Origin: Adineta steineri
Taxonomy: Eukaryota > Rotifera > Eurotatoria > Adinetida > Adinetidae
Direction of reading: 5' to 3'
Assembly (NCBI GenBank): GCA_905250115.1
Contig: CAJNOI010000030.1
Coordinates: 2,070-66,069, forward strand
Length of the DNA stretch: 64,000 bases
The translations under genes were made by a program, and so were the position numbers. The notes below the pieces were generated by a model. It saw only the letters and a list, made by a program, of their open reading frames with translations, made no database searches and was not told where the DNA came from. Position 1 is the first letter of the stretch; each line of letters starts with the position of its first letter. Below are positions 1-10,456 of the stretch, in pieces.

Positions 1-63
1 TAAGAAGTGTTTAAATGATGAAGTGAAATGAAGAAGAAGAAGAAGAAGAAATATTGTTGTTAC

Positions 64-2169
64 TTTGTTGATTTGTAGAGCATTGGCAAGATTTTGTGCT
101 CCTTGATCGCCGATTTGATTCTGAAAAAGATTGAGTGTGGTGAGTGTCTGTTTAAGTGTGTGAATGAAGAAAGAGAAGAACAAATATTGTTGTTACTTTA
201 TTGATTTGTAGAACATTGGCAAGGTATTGTGCTCCTTGATCGCCGATTCTATTGCGTCCGATGTTGAGTGTCGTGAGTGTCTGTGTGAAAAGTGTATCAA
301 TGATAAAGTGAAGTGAAGAGGAAGAAAACAAGTATTGCTATTACTTTGTTGATTTGAAGAGCATTGGCGACATTTTGTGCTCCTTTATCACCGATTTCGT
401 GGAAATCGAGGTTGAGTGCGGTGATTGTCTAGATGAACAAGTTCTTGTAAAAGTATGACGGAAATGAAAAGTAAATGAGAGTTATTGTGTTGTGTTATAA
501 TGCATCACACAGAGAGTGTGCTTCAATATATCCGATTTGATTTCTCGAAAGATCTAGCATAGTGCGTGCTTGTATGGAAAAGAGGAGGTAAGGATATGGT
601 ACAAATGAAGAGACAGAATAGCTGATCGTTATCGCATGTGCTCAGAACAGTGAAATAAATATTGTTCTAACGAGCGTGTTGCTTGTATAGATACAATTAT
701 GAGGTTCTACATGATTTTGTATCCTGCACAGCGTGTAATCGTGCCTTGTGAAAATCTAGACTAAAAATAAGCTACTAAGGCTGAATTAGGAGTAGAAAGT
801 TTTTATTTATGTGTTAGTTTAGTTCATGAATGTTCGGGAAAGAAGGAAATACATGTCGATTAATGAAAAGTAGTTTGTAAACTACTTCTAGAGAATCAAT
901 TTCGAACAGGATTATGTGCCCAAATGATAATGTATTGCAGTAAATGGTTTAGAGCGCAGTTAAGCGTGATGCAGCGCTTCTTATTATTCAGTAGGTATAA
1001 CGAAAGATAGTTTATTATCGATACTTAGTGGACAGTTTTGTTTACATTCATTATTCAGACTCGATATGTGTTTCACATCAGAACTGTGTTTGAGTTATCG
1101 AATTAGGTCTTATTGATGTGTATGACTTATATAAGTGAGAATATATATATCAATTTCAACAGTTGGTTTTGATACAACTAAACGGTGGTGTTCATGATGC
1201 TACATTGGTTTATTAAATGTGTAAAATAAGTCAAATAATTTATTCCGTAATGTTAGACTCATTGAGAGAAGAAGGTGAATATACGCTAAAACGCTGTATA
1301 AGAAAATAGTGCTAACGAATTCTGCTCAAAATTTCATTCTTAATAATTAAACCATTGTTCAAATGAAATCCGTTTTGAAGCGATTATTTTGGGAAAAAAC
1401 TTGCTATAGGAGTAGTATTGCCTGAAAAAGATTGCATATTAGTAGTATGAGTTTGACTGTTGTGAACCAGTTTTCTCTACATCCACAGTCATCGGCACCC
1501 TTGGTCACGCATACTCTTGAAGCAGTATTTGTCGAAAATTTTTCTCAAGGAAGTATCGAGGACGTTATTTAAAACAAGATAAACTAGTTTATCGAAGGTT
1601 AATTTCTGTTAAAAGCTGGTTTTTATTATCGAAACAGTGCTTTAAAAAAAAGGTGCTTACATACACGTAAAACACAAATAATAATGTTTTATCTCTTTTT
1701 TTTCGTTCTAATCTAAACACTGTATGTTTATAACATCATACCTTATTTGAAACGTAGAATATTTAGATGAAATTGTATAAAGAAAAAAAAGGAACTGGGT
1801 TTTCTAATTATTAGGACACTATTTTTCATATTATCATCATATAAAAAGTGAATCTTAGTGGAGAGAGGGATAGCTGATGAGTTATTTTGAGTGACAAATA
1901 GTTTATTCACGTCTGTTTTATAAAAACCATTCTACTTGCATAGAGATTGTAGAAATGAAAAATAATTCGAAAGTTAATGAATAAAATTTAGGCCATCATA
2001 GTAGAAAAACGTTTACCTGATATCGGTGATAACTGTCTACGATCGCATCGAATCGTTTGCATACGCTTCTCATGGAAGATAGGATCGTAAGATCCGATTG
2101 GTGATCCATAATTCGGTAGACAAGTTCTACCGGTAACGTAAGAAAACTGGTGCTAGTTTGTTTTGCCAT
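64..2169 (-). CDS. F-box / leucine-rich-repeat protein, 5' part; runs off the left edge
   Basis: First exon 2169-2017 starts ATG and ends in phase 0 before a GTAAAC donor. Its 51 residues hold an F-box-like helix pair (LPVELVYRIMD, then SMRSVCKRFDAIVDSYHRYQ). Downstream exons 428-345, 280-197 and 147-64 are each exactly 84 nt, phase 0 at both ends, flanked by AG and GTAA, and each encodes one 28-residue ribonuclease-inhibitor-type repeat (pattern TLTTLNL..NQIGDQGAQ.LANALQINK). The gene continues past position 1. F-box proteins of this layout usually act as substrate adaptors of SCF ubiquitin ligases; that role is inferred from the family. A 1.6 kb stretch (429-2016) separates the F-box exon from the first intact repeat and holds one decayed repeat. 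The repeat exons are certain; linking them to the F-box exon rests on phase, strand and spacing. Confidence 0.72.
495..569 (-). pseudogene. Decayed leucine-rich-repeat exon
   Basis: Read on the minus strand, this stretch aligns with the 84-nt repeat exons next to it (RTMLDLSRNQIGYIEA, then HSLCDAL), but it ends in an in-frame TAA after 24 residues. The splice acceptor AG expected before its first codon is missing (AA instead), and there is no GTAA donor at the end. It is best read as a repeat exon that has dropped out of the gene and now lies in the intron between the F-box exon and the intact repeats. Confidence 0.6.
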
Positions 2170-2525
2170 TACAGATTATTGACGAAATGCGTGTTGTGTA
2201 GTCTTATATGTTGATTATATGGTATGTTGTTATTTTTTCTTCCGATCGAATGAGTAGAAGTTTGTTTTCTCATTGATTTTACATGATTTTGCAATTACTT
2301 GTTGTTAGAAACAAAGAAAATGAATGATGTCAACTACAGAACGACAATATTGCCATCGCAACTTTACGCAAAGTTTTTGTTATGATTCTTTTAACGTTAT
2401 AAAATGGTACATAAAAGACATGAACATTGTATTCTCGGCAATAAACAAGAAAGATTAAATGACTTTCCTTGTTATTTATTTTTGTTTAAAATCTATATTG
2501 GCATTTGATCGTAAAATCAAATATA

Positions 2526-2590
2526 CATCTTGAATGTGTGGGTGTGAGTGTATTCATCTTCTTTTAATTCATACCCACATCCTTAAGATG
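2526..2590. repeat. Telomere-like hairpin element
   Basis: An imperfect inverted repeat of about 65 bp. It opens with CATCTTGAATGTGTGGGTGT and closes with ATACCCACATCCTTAAGATG. Arms are GTGGGT-type; the loop is about 20 bp. It is among the clearest members of the dispersed family described in the findings because both caps (CATCTT / AAGATG) are preserved. Confidence 0.7.
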
Positions 2591-3389
2591 GTAGTGTTGA
2601 AATAAGCTGGAAGTAACCAAAACTAGATGTTAGTCTAATAGTGCATATTGTTCGATGTGTTTTTATATTAAGAATCATATTAATGAATCAATACATCAAC
2701 ATGGAGAGTGCTGATAACTATATTTATGCAGTTTCTTATTATTTTTCGTTATATACTACAAATAAAATATGTTGAAATCGACTATGGATCATGTAACAAG
2801 TCTTATACGTATATTCAGTCTACCCTGGATAAGAATAGATTTCGATGAATTATTGTTGAGTTTCGTTTTTTCTCATTTCATGATCAGCGTCATATTACAT
2901 GTTAAAAGATAACTTTTTAAATTGTTTTATTGTAATCCATCGTAGCTATTTTCAAAAGGTCTTCTTCTTTTTTGTTATAAATGAAATGTAATAGATAACT
3001 GTGATAAAGTAAGAAAAAAATAAGACATACCAATTTCGAAGTTAAAATAAAAAGATGGTTCCCGTTTAGCTTTACATTTTTTTTCAAAACAAAGACGACA
3101 TACTAGTACACAATTAAAGGTATGAAAATTATTTTATAAGTGTCAGAGGAGAAGTTTTAAAATATTGAAAATCCGCAAAAAAAGAAGAAGATATGAATCG
3201 TGTTTGAGAGAATCATATAAATTTTATTACCCGATTTTATTTAGATTATGACTGTCAATTATCCTACAAAGAAGTTATTGATAAAATATTCTATAGACTT
3301 TGAGCTCTTTGCTAAATCAAGATTCCATTCATACCTAGATAAACTGGTCAAAGGACAATTAAGTACGACAATCTCTTATAGGCCCAGCA

Positions 3390-3453
3390 ATTGAGGGTAG
3401 ATGTGGGTAGATGCGATTATGCGTATTTTTCCAACAGTCATACCCACATTCGG
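3390..3453. repeat. Telomere-like hairpin element, diverged
   Basis: The left arm reads TTGAGGGTAGATGTGGGTAG and the right arm CATACCCACATTCGG, with an AT-rich loop between. The TTGAGGG cap is conserved; the right cap has drifted. Confidence 0.55.
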
Positions 3454-3951
3454 TTTTAAAAGAAAACATATTTTCCAATTAAGAATTTACTTATCTAAAA
3501 CTTATTTTCTTTGCACAAGAAATGTCATGCTCTAAGTGACTTCACAATTCTAACTACGCTTACGATTACAGTTAATGGTACTCTTAATTTTGAATGTGCA
3601 AAATGAAACATTTTTTACAAGCGTATTCATATTTGTGACTTAGATGGAAAGAATTCCTTAGTCAAATGGATCTTATAGTGATAACTTCAAAATGTTTTCT
3701 TTTCACAAATTCAGATAAAGACAATTCCATCACACAATTTCTATAATATAATTACGGTTTTTTCGTCAGTAGTGCACATCTAATATTTCTTCCTAGTTGA
3801 TTTCATCTTTTCAGAACCACAATCAACATCACCAGGAAAAAACCTAACAACTACAGTATCGTCAGAGCCAACGCTTGAGAAGTTACCTAAACATAAGTAC
3901 TAAAACATAGAATATAAAAAACTTCTTATTAACAAAAAAAAAGAAGAAGAT

Positions 3952-6668
3952 ATGGAGTTGGCTACAAAACGAGCAACTACATATGATGCATTACCAGAAC
4001 ACAAAGTAAGTGGTGCTATGTATAGGGACGCTGATTTGGTATTACAATTAGTTTAATACTAATGTTAAGCCAGCACCTCTAGTTCTGTTTTATCTGAGTT
4101 TTAGCTAAAAAAATTAGATGTTTGTATGTATGAGTTTGTCAGAAAAAGTCACGAAATGGAATAACTATTTTAGAAAGATAGATCTGAAAGAATTATTTTT
4201 ATTGTATGAAAGACGGATGTGCAGAATGTGTAAGAAGAGTTTTTTCAATGTTTTTCCGTTAAGAACAACGAAAGAAATCTTATCTCAGTAAACAGAACTA
4301 AATATTAGCTATTTTTTTTTTACGTAAAACAAACTTTAAATAATGTCAATACATTGCACGTTCACTAATACTTTTGACTAACAAATTTATTCTCATTAAT
4401 CAAAAAAAGTTGTCATAAATCATTGCATTATTTTTAATGTCATCCCAGACTAAAATATTCTACATGGAAACGATTGATTCAGGTTGAATTTTTATTTATA
4501 GAAACATAAATATATACAGTCAAGATCAAATTTCTCATTGTTTTTTATTTCACTTCTTTTTTTGAGAATTTTCACACAGAATTAAAAAAACTGTTAAACA
4601 TATTCTTCTCTTTATTTGACAAAAAATAAATTTTAAAAATAGATGAAATATTCATTCTCAAAATAAAATATTTCCGAAAGAGATTTATTCTTCTTTATTG
4701 TTATTCAAGAAAAGATTAACAAATTATATAAATTCAACAGCTAGTTACGAGAACAATTAACACTTTTTAGAGAATTCTAGATAAGTAATTTGTTTTTAAT
4801 ATTTAGTCTGAATCAGAGAATAAAAACAATATTAAACAATCTACTCGTCCACAAATAGGATCGTAAGTATTTAATCTATTTATTCGAAATATATCTATCA
4901 TTTTAGATCTTTGTCTCATAGAAAAATTGTTTTTTGTTTTTCAATTGCCGCTGTTATGCTTATCCTAATAACTATCATTAGTATTACAATATGGTTTATT
5001 TCCATTAAAATAGTCGAACCAACAATTAATACAACCACAGCTACAATTGATGCATCGACAACAGGAACAACAATTCTTGCAACGTCGACAACAACAACAA
5101 CAAAAATGCTTACAACGTCGATAACAGAAACAACAATGCTTATAACATCAACTAATTCTCATACAATAACAAAGAATGGTAAATTTTTGTTATAAAAGAA
5201 AAAATAGGAGTTGACATATTTCTTAAGTCTAAAAAATAAGCTCCACACGTAGATTCCAAATTCATAGTTTACTTACGCATTCATATTTTACCTGATGATA
5301 TTTGAAATTATATGACCGTCCGAAAAAAATTAATAATTAAATACAGGACAAATCTGTTCCGGAATGGGAGAAGTGCTATTTCCAAAACAAAATATTAGTA
5401 CTCAGTACCTAAAAGTAACACTCTCAAAATAGAATAAAAGTACTCAGTACCTGAGAATATCATTTCTATAACAGAACAATTGTGTTCTGTTTTTGGGAAT
5501 TTTGAGGCGAGCGTATATTAGAAGAATTATCCACACCTACACCCTCAACGTAGTTTCCAAAAGAATTTATTTTTATTTTCCAAATACAAAACTTCAAATA
5601 ATTTGTGTTTTTAATAAAGTTATTTTCAAAATTCAACTTTGACAAAAACAAAGTCAAAGTTTCATTGTATATTGACCTATTCGTTTTTCTGTTCAATGAG
5701 AAACAAATTTTCGTCTTCTTCTTCCTCTTTTTCTTTTTCTCAAAATCTTTTGTATTCATCATTTTCTAGTATCTAAATTCAACAAATGGAAGCAATATGC
5801 CATTACTGTAGCCGGCGGAAATGGATATGGAGAAAAATTAAATCAACTCAGGGGCCCTGCTGGAATTTTTATTGATAAAAAGAAAAATGTTTTCATTGCT
5901 GATGGTTTTAATCATCGTATTGTTGAATGGAGATATAATACAAGAGAAGGACAAACTATTGCAGGTGGAAATAAACAAGTAAATCGAACAGATCAATTGA
6001 ATTATCCAACAGATGTGATTGTTGATGAACAAAATCATTCGATCATCATTGCTGATTATGGGAACAGACGAGTGATTCAATGGATGAATCAAAGTCAACA
6101 AATTCTGATTGAAAATATTTACTGTTTCGGCTTAGCAATTAATAAAAATGCATTTCTTTATGTCTCTAATCATAAGAAGAATGAAGTGAGACGATGGAAA
6201 ATGAGTGAATATAACAATGAAGGAATTGTAGTGGCAGGTGGCAATGGACAAGGAAATCAACTAAATCAACTTAGTTTTCCTAATTTTATTTTTGTTGATG
6301 AAGATCAATCTGTTTATGTATCAGATTCTTCCAATAATCGTGTGATGAAATGGAAAAAAGGTGCAAAAGAAGGACAAATTGTGGCTGGAGGAAATGGTTA
6401 TGGAGAAAATCTTAATCAATTGTCTTTATCTGAAGGAGTAGTTGTTGATGATTTTGGTCAAATCTATGTGATAGATTGGGGGAATGATCGAGTAATGCGT
6501 TGGTGTGAAGGAAAAGAAGAAGGTGAAATTATTGTTGGTGGAAATGGCCAAGGAAATCAATCAAATCAGTTGTATTATCCCCGTGATTTATCTTTTGATG
6601 ATGAAGAAAATCTGTATGTTGCTGATTCGGAAAATCATCGAATTCAAAAATTTGAAATAATTTTGTGA
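3952..6668 (+). CDS. Single-pass membrane protein with Thr-rich stalk and NHL propeller
   Basis: Four exons: 3952-4005, 4807-4862, 4907-5178, 5770-6668, giving 426 residues with all junctions in frame. Residues 1-43 are a short polar segment ending in basic HRK; residues 44-70 are one strongly hydrophobic helix; about 72-125 is a Thr/Ser-rich stalk likely to be O-glycosylated; about 130-426 has six NHL units (for example GIFIDKKKNVFIADGFNHR). This suggests a type II membrane protein with an external six-bladed propeller, as NHL blades normally bind proteins or glycans. The ligand is unknown. The last exon is closely related to the NHL exon at 16273-17165. The ATG was chosen because exon 1 begins there and a canonical GTAAGT donor follows; an upstream alternative exon near 3815 is possible. 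Confidence 0.75.
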
Positions 6669-7115
6669 ATAAAATTTTGATTTTGATAAAAAGAAAAAAA
6701 TTTTTTTATTGGATAAAAGAGATTGAAGAAAAATGTTTTAGAATTTTTTCTTTAAAATTTTAATTTGATTTAATAATTTTGATTAAAAAGTTCCAAAAAA
6801 TATATATTAAATTCTTCATCTTTTGTTGAATTTTGCAGAAGATAAGAACAGAAAATATTTTGTACTTTGAATTAAATTAAATAGAAATTATTCGAGAGGA
6901 AGAATTTGCGTTTGATAAAATTTGAAAATTGTTCGAAAATGAAGAGAAAAGGAATCTTCTATGAAAACTTGGAAATCAAAATGAATTTTGTTGAACAAAG
7001 CAAATATTAAAAAGATTTTCATCTAGATGAAAATAGAAAAAAATTTCGAAGGAAAAATGAACCAAGAAATCCAAATAAAAACAGTAATAAAACTTTTGAA
7101 ATGCTACAAAATTCA

Positions 7116-7180
7116 ACTTGATGGTGTGGGTGTGAATGAAAAAGAGAATATGTCCGCACCCACACTCACATCCTAGGTTG
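7116..7180. repeat. Telomere-like hairpin element
   Basis: The left end reads AACTTGATGGTGTGGGTGTG. The right end reads CGCACCCACACTCACATCCT and then AGGTTG, so the caps AACTTGATG and CATCCTAGGTTG pair with each other. The loop is about 20 bp. Confidence 0.65.
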
Positions 7181-8333
7181 TCGTTTTGTTCTTGTTTGTT
7201 CATTGAAATTTGACAAAAATAAAAACAACTTGAAGATGTTTTTTGTTACTTCTTAATTCATATTGATAATTCAAAGTAGAATTTCTTAAGAAAAAGGTCT
7301 CATTAGAATAATCGAAAAAATGATCAAATAAATAATTTGAAATACTTTTTATCAAATTTCAGTTAATTTAAGTTGACAAATAATGAATAAAAATGATTAA
7401 GTTGTATTATGAAATCAATTCCAAAATCTATTTTTTTAATATTATTAGATTAATTTATCGACAGTACGTTAAGCTGTGGGAAAATGTTTTTTGTTCTCAA
7501 AAATAGAATGAAAAAATATTTCTGTGATTTGAGACTTGTATTTTCGTAAATATATTCATAAAACATAAGTAAAGTCAACAGTAGATTCGATTTTCTCGTA
7601 TTGATATTCAGTTAGGAATTTGCAATAGGTCTCTACGTATTGAGATAGATCCTAAACTTAAGTTCGCTTCGAATGGAGTCATCTAAAAAGGAGATATTGT
7701 CTAAGAATAAGAAATCTCATCCAAAATATTAGGTGTGAATCATTCAAAGATAAATATCCAAACTAACAATCCGTGCACACTCACGTACCATTTTGTATAA
7801 AATCTGAACATGTAGAAGATCGTTTTCTTTTGAATCATGAAAATGAAGAAATGATAATTGTATGAGATATAAGTTTAAATGATGAATATTCATGTTCTTT
7901 GATTGATGATTCAGAATTAATATTATTAAATATGAAAAAATTCTGATATAATATTACTCATATTATTTAATCTATTTATCATGAAACAAATTGAAAATCT
8001 ACAGGTTAGTTTTATTTTATATCTTGTGATTATATGTATATATATTTAAATAGGTATAGAGATCTGTGGAAAAGCTATTAGATAGAACTAGTTTGTTGAT
8101 CTTGTTCAAGGTGTGTTTATAGTTTAAATTGGCATATGAATAATTTAAAGCGAATATGAGTTTTCAATAGTTTTTCATAAAATGATAATCCATTCTAATT
8201 TGATTATTTGAGTTTTGTTGTATAACTAATTCAATATCATCGTCAACTTGACAGAACAATGTATATAAATTACTTTTACCTGACGTGATGGAAAAGTATA
8301 AAACAACATTCATCATCATATATGAACAGAAAG

Positions 8334-8430
8334 AAGGGTGTGGGTGTGGGTGTCGGTATGAGTGCGAATGCAAAGCATAAATTGAATACCCATAGCCATA
8401 TCCTCACTTACACTCTTATCGGCACCTTTT
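8334..8430. repeat. Telomere-like hairpin element, long arm
   Basis: The left arm is AAGGGTGTGGGTGTGGGTGT followed by a cytosine-interrupted variant. The right arm is a diverged C-rich stretch (ATACCCATAGCCATATCCTC, then ACTTACACTC). The right arm has mutated much more than the left. Confidence 0.55.
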
Positions 8431-8559
8431 CTATGTAATATGAAAAGATCTTGTACAAAGAGATCTCATCCTTTATTCTATTTTTCTGAGCATTAACATA
8501 TAGATGGGCAATTTGTGTATACTGTATTATTTATAAATTTTTGATAAAATCATTTAGGA

Positions 8560-8625
8560 CTCGAGAGTGGTGTGTGTAGGTGACGATGAAGCGAATAGCT
8601 ACATGCATCCACAATCATCCTCGAG
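8560..8625. repeat. Hairpin element with CTCGAG caps
   Basis: It starts ACTCGAGAGTGGTGTGTGTA and ends CATCCACAATCATCCTCGAG. Same size and layout as the telomere-like hairpins, but with a CTCGAG cap instead of CATCTTGAG. Confidence 0.5.
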
Positions 8626-8877
8626 AAAAGCTAACATCTTAATCGACTTGCCATAAACTTCACTGATCGCGAAGCCACTACTATGAATCGAGTTATCTCA
8701 TTTAATCTATCCCTGAATGATAGATTGTTGATACAAAACTGCTCTGTTTCTAGAACGACTCTACTCTCTTGGTAGTTCGTGCTAGTTTTATTTTAAATCG
8801 CCGTTATTGTTTTCAGCGTTAACAAGCAAAGCTAATTGGATCACAAAAATGAGACATAATTAACAAAGAATAAGAGA

Positions 8878-9897
8878 TTAAAGTCGTGATATGGTGAGAA
8901 CGACAGCCGCGATGCGATCGGCGTGAGCATAGAATTCCGTCTCGAGTTCTTCTCCAAACACATCCGGATCGACTTCTTCGTATGTCCATAGTAGAGTGGA
9001 TTGAGCCAATTTCTTTTTGATTTCTTCATAGAACAGATCTTCACCACTGACAATAGCCGAGCCGGTGTAGAGAATTAGCGTTCCACCGGGCGCGAGTCGT
9101 TCACAGGAAGCATCGACGATAGCAACCGACAACTCCGATCCAAGTGAGCCTCCACCATGTCGATACTTTCGTTTGAATTGATCGACTAGATACGGCGGAT
9201 TGGAAACGATCAGATCGAAATCACCTTGGATATTTTTCAGAAGATCACTATGACAAGCGATGACGTTGACGTTGGCAAGTCGAGCATTGATCGTCGTCAA
9301 GCGAAGTGCAGCATTGTTGATATCCACTCCGAATACTTCCGCCTTCGGGTAGGCTTTGGCGAGCATCACAGCACCTGGTCCCGCTCCACAGCCGATATCG
9401 ACGGCACGGATGACAGACGGTGCAGTCGGTTGACGTGCAGCCACAGCAGCACGAATTGCACGCGCAAATCGATATGTATCAGGTCCGAAGAAGACAGATT
9501 CGTCGGCCAATGTCGGATATGCAGAATGAAGAAATAATTCACCGTCGAGACTGGATATTCGTACCAAGCTTTGCCAACTGTCTGTGTCGTTGTCGTTCAT
9601 TTGACGAAGTATCTGTGCTTTGCGCATCATATCGAGCAAATTCTCTTCACCAGCGAATCGACTGGAATGAAACGGCCGACTCCATCCTAGCACATCCCTT
9701 AAAGAGTGTGCCCAGCTATTTTCCGGTTGAGCATTGACACGTGCGTGAGTCTAAACAACATTCTATGTAAATATTCTGTTCAATCGACGATAAAAATAAC
9801 TTACCGCTGGTGTCACTGTAACGAAGTGGTACCCAGTATACTTTACCGCTTGTGCGAAGTGAAGCAAGGCCTGATCATCATACATCATCGAAGACAT
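8878..9897 (-). CDS. Class-I SAM-dependent methyltransferase, bacterial type
   Basis: Two exons on the minus strand: 9897-9805 (ATG, 31 codons) and 9750-8878, joined through a 54-nt GTAAGT...TTTAG intron, giving 321 residues. The Rossmann SAM-binding motif DIGCGAGPG lies near residues 149-157 and the catalytic NPPY near 215-218; NPPY is typical of enzymes that methylate amide or exocyclic amino groups (PrmC/HemK, RsmC and small-molecule relatives). The N-terminal stretch (TVTPATHARVNAQ, then DVLGWSRPF) resembles bacterial class-I methyltransferases as I recall them. The gene is visibly GC-richer than the flanking DNA. It is divergent to the iron-enzyme gene at 10457, 559 bp away. Acquisition from bacteria followed by gain of an intron is likely. 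The substrate cannot be told from sequence. Confidence 0.8.
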
Positions 9898-10456
9898 TCA
9901 GCTGTACTGGTTGATATTCAAGTGAAAGAGTACGAACGTAAAATGTAACTGACGTCGAAGACGAAATTAATCCTTTCTTTCTTTTTCTCTTTTTCTCTTT
10001 CATTGTTTCTTTCTTTCTTTAGCTTCTCTCGTCCATCGTCAACGCAGTATAATGATACGAAAGGAAGGGTCAAAAAGTCACGTGCATATACCATGTGATA
10101 TTCTTATTTCTTTCTCGTCGAGAAACACGAGGATAAAAATACAATGTAAGCATTACGTCGCTTGTCGATGAATACATGGTTGTATTTAACCTTCGTACAC
10201 TGTTTTCATTTTTTCATAAAAACATGGAAATAAATATCGATTAATGGCGATTTTTGTCATGAATATATATATATTTACCCATTAATAACAAAAGTTTGTT
10301 CTTGTCATTTATTTTCAATTCAATAACCGATGAAATACAATAAAAAAAACAATATATAGCTAAAACTAATCTGATTCTTTTTAGATACTCTCTACATTCA
10401 TTTCTTTTAAAAATCTTTGCTGAATCATTATCGTCGTCAATACATATACAATCAAT
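9898..10456. promoter_or_regulatory. Divergent intergenic region between two bacterial-like genes
   Basis: This 559-bp space must hold the promoters of both divergent genes. It contains a pyrimidine-rich strand asymmetry at 9967-10020 (CTTT repeats). No TATA box or terminal repeat is convincing. Confidence 0.35.

Larger units (their letters stand above)
2170..3951. other. Intergenic, AT-rich; two telomere-like hairpins
   Basis: I see no supportable gene here. Two short hairpin elements lie at 2526-2590 and 3390-3453. A stretch at 3815-3893 follows a good pyrimidine-AG acceptor and its translation (TLEKLPKHK) resembles the end of the next gene's first exon (TYDALPEHK). It may be a duplicated or alternative 5' exon of that gene, but it has no ATG. 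Confidence 0.5.
6669..8877. other. Intergenic, AT-rich, with three hairpin elements
   Basis: No gene is supportable in this 2.2 kb. It holds hairpin elements at 7116-7180, 8334-8430 and 8560-8625, listed separately. The rest is A/T-rich sequence without coding signal. Confidence 0.5.

Noticed and set aside
1..430. CRISPR-like array, because similar units recur at regular spacing
   Set aside because: The units are 84-nt protein-coding repeats with splice sites, and the organism is a eukaryote.
9226..9948. Plus-strand open frames opposite the methyltransferase
   Set aside because: They are antisense shadows of a GC-rich coding region; the minus strand carries clear catalytic motifs and splice signals.
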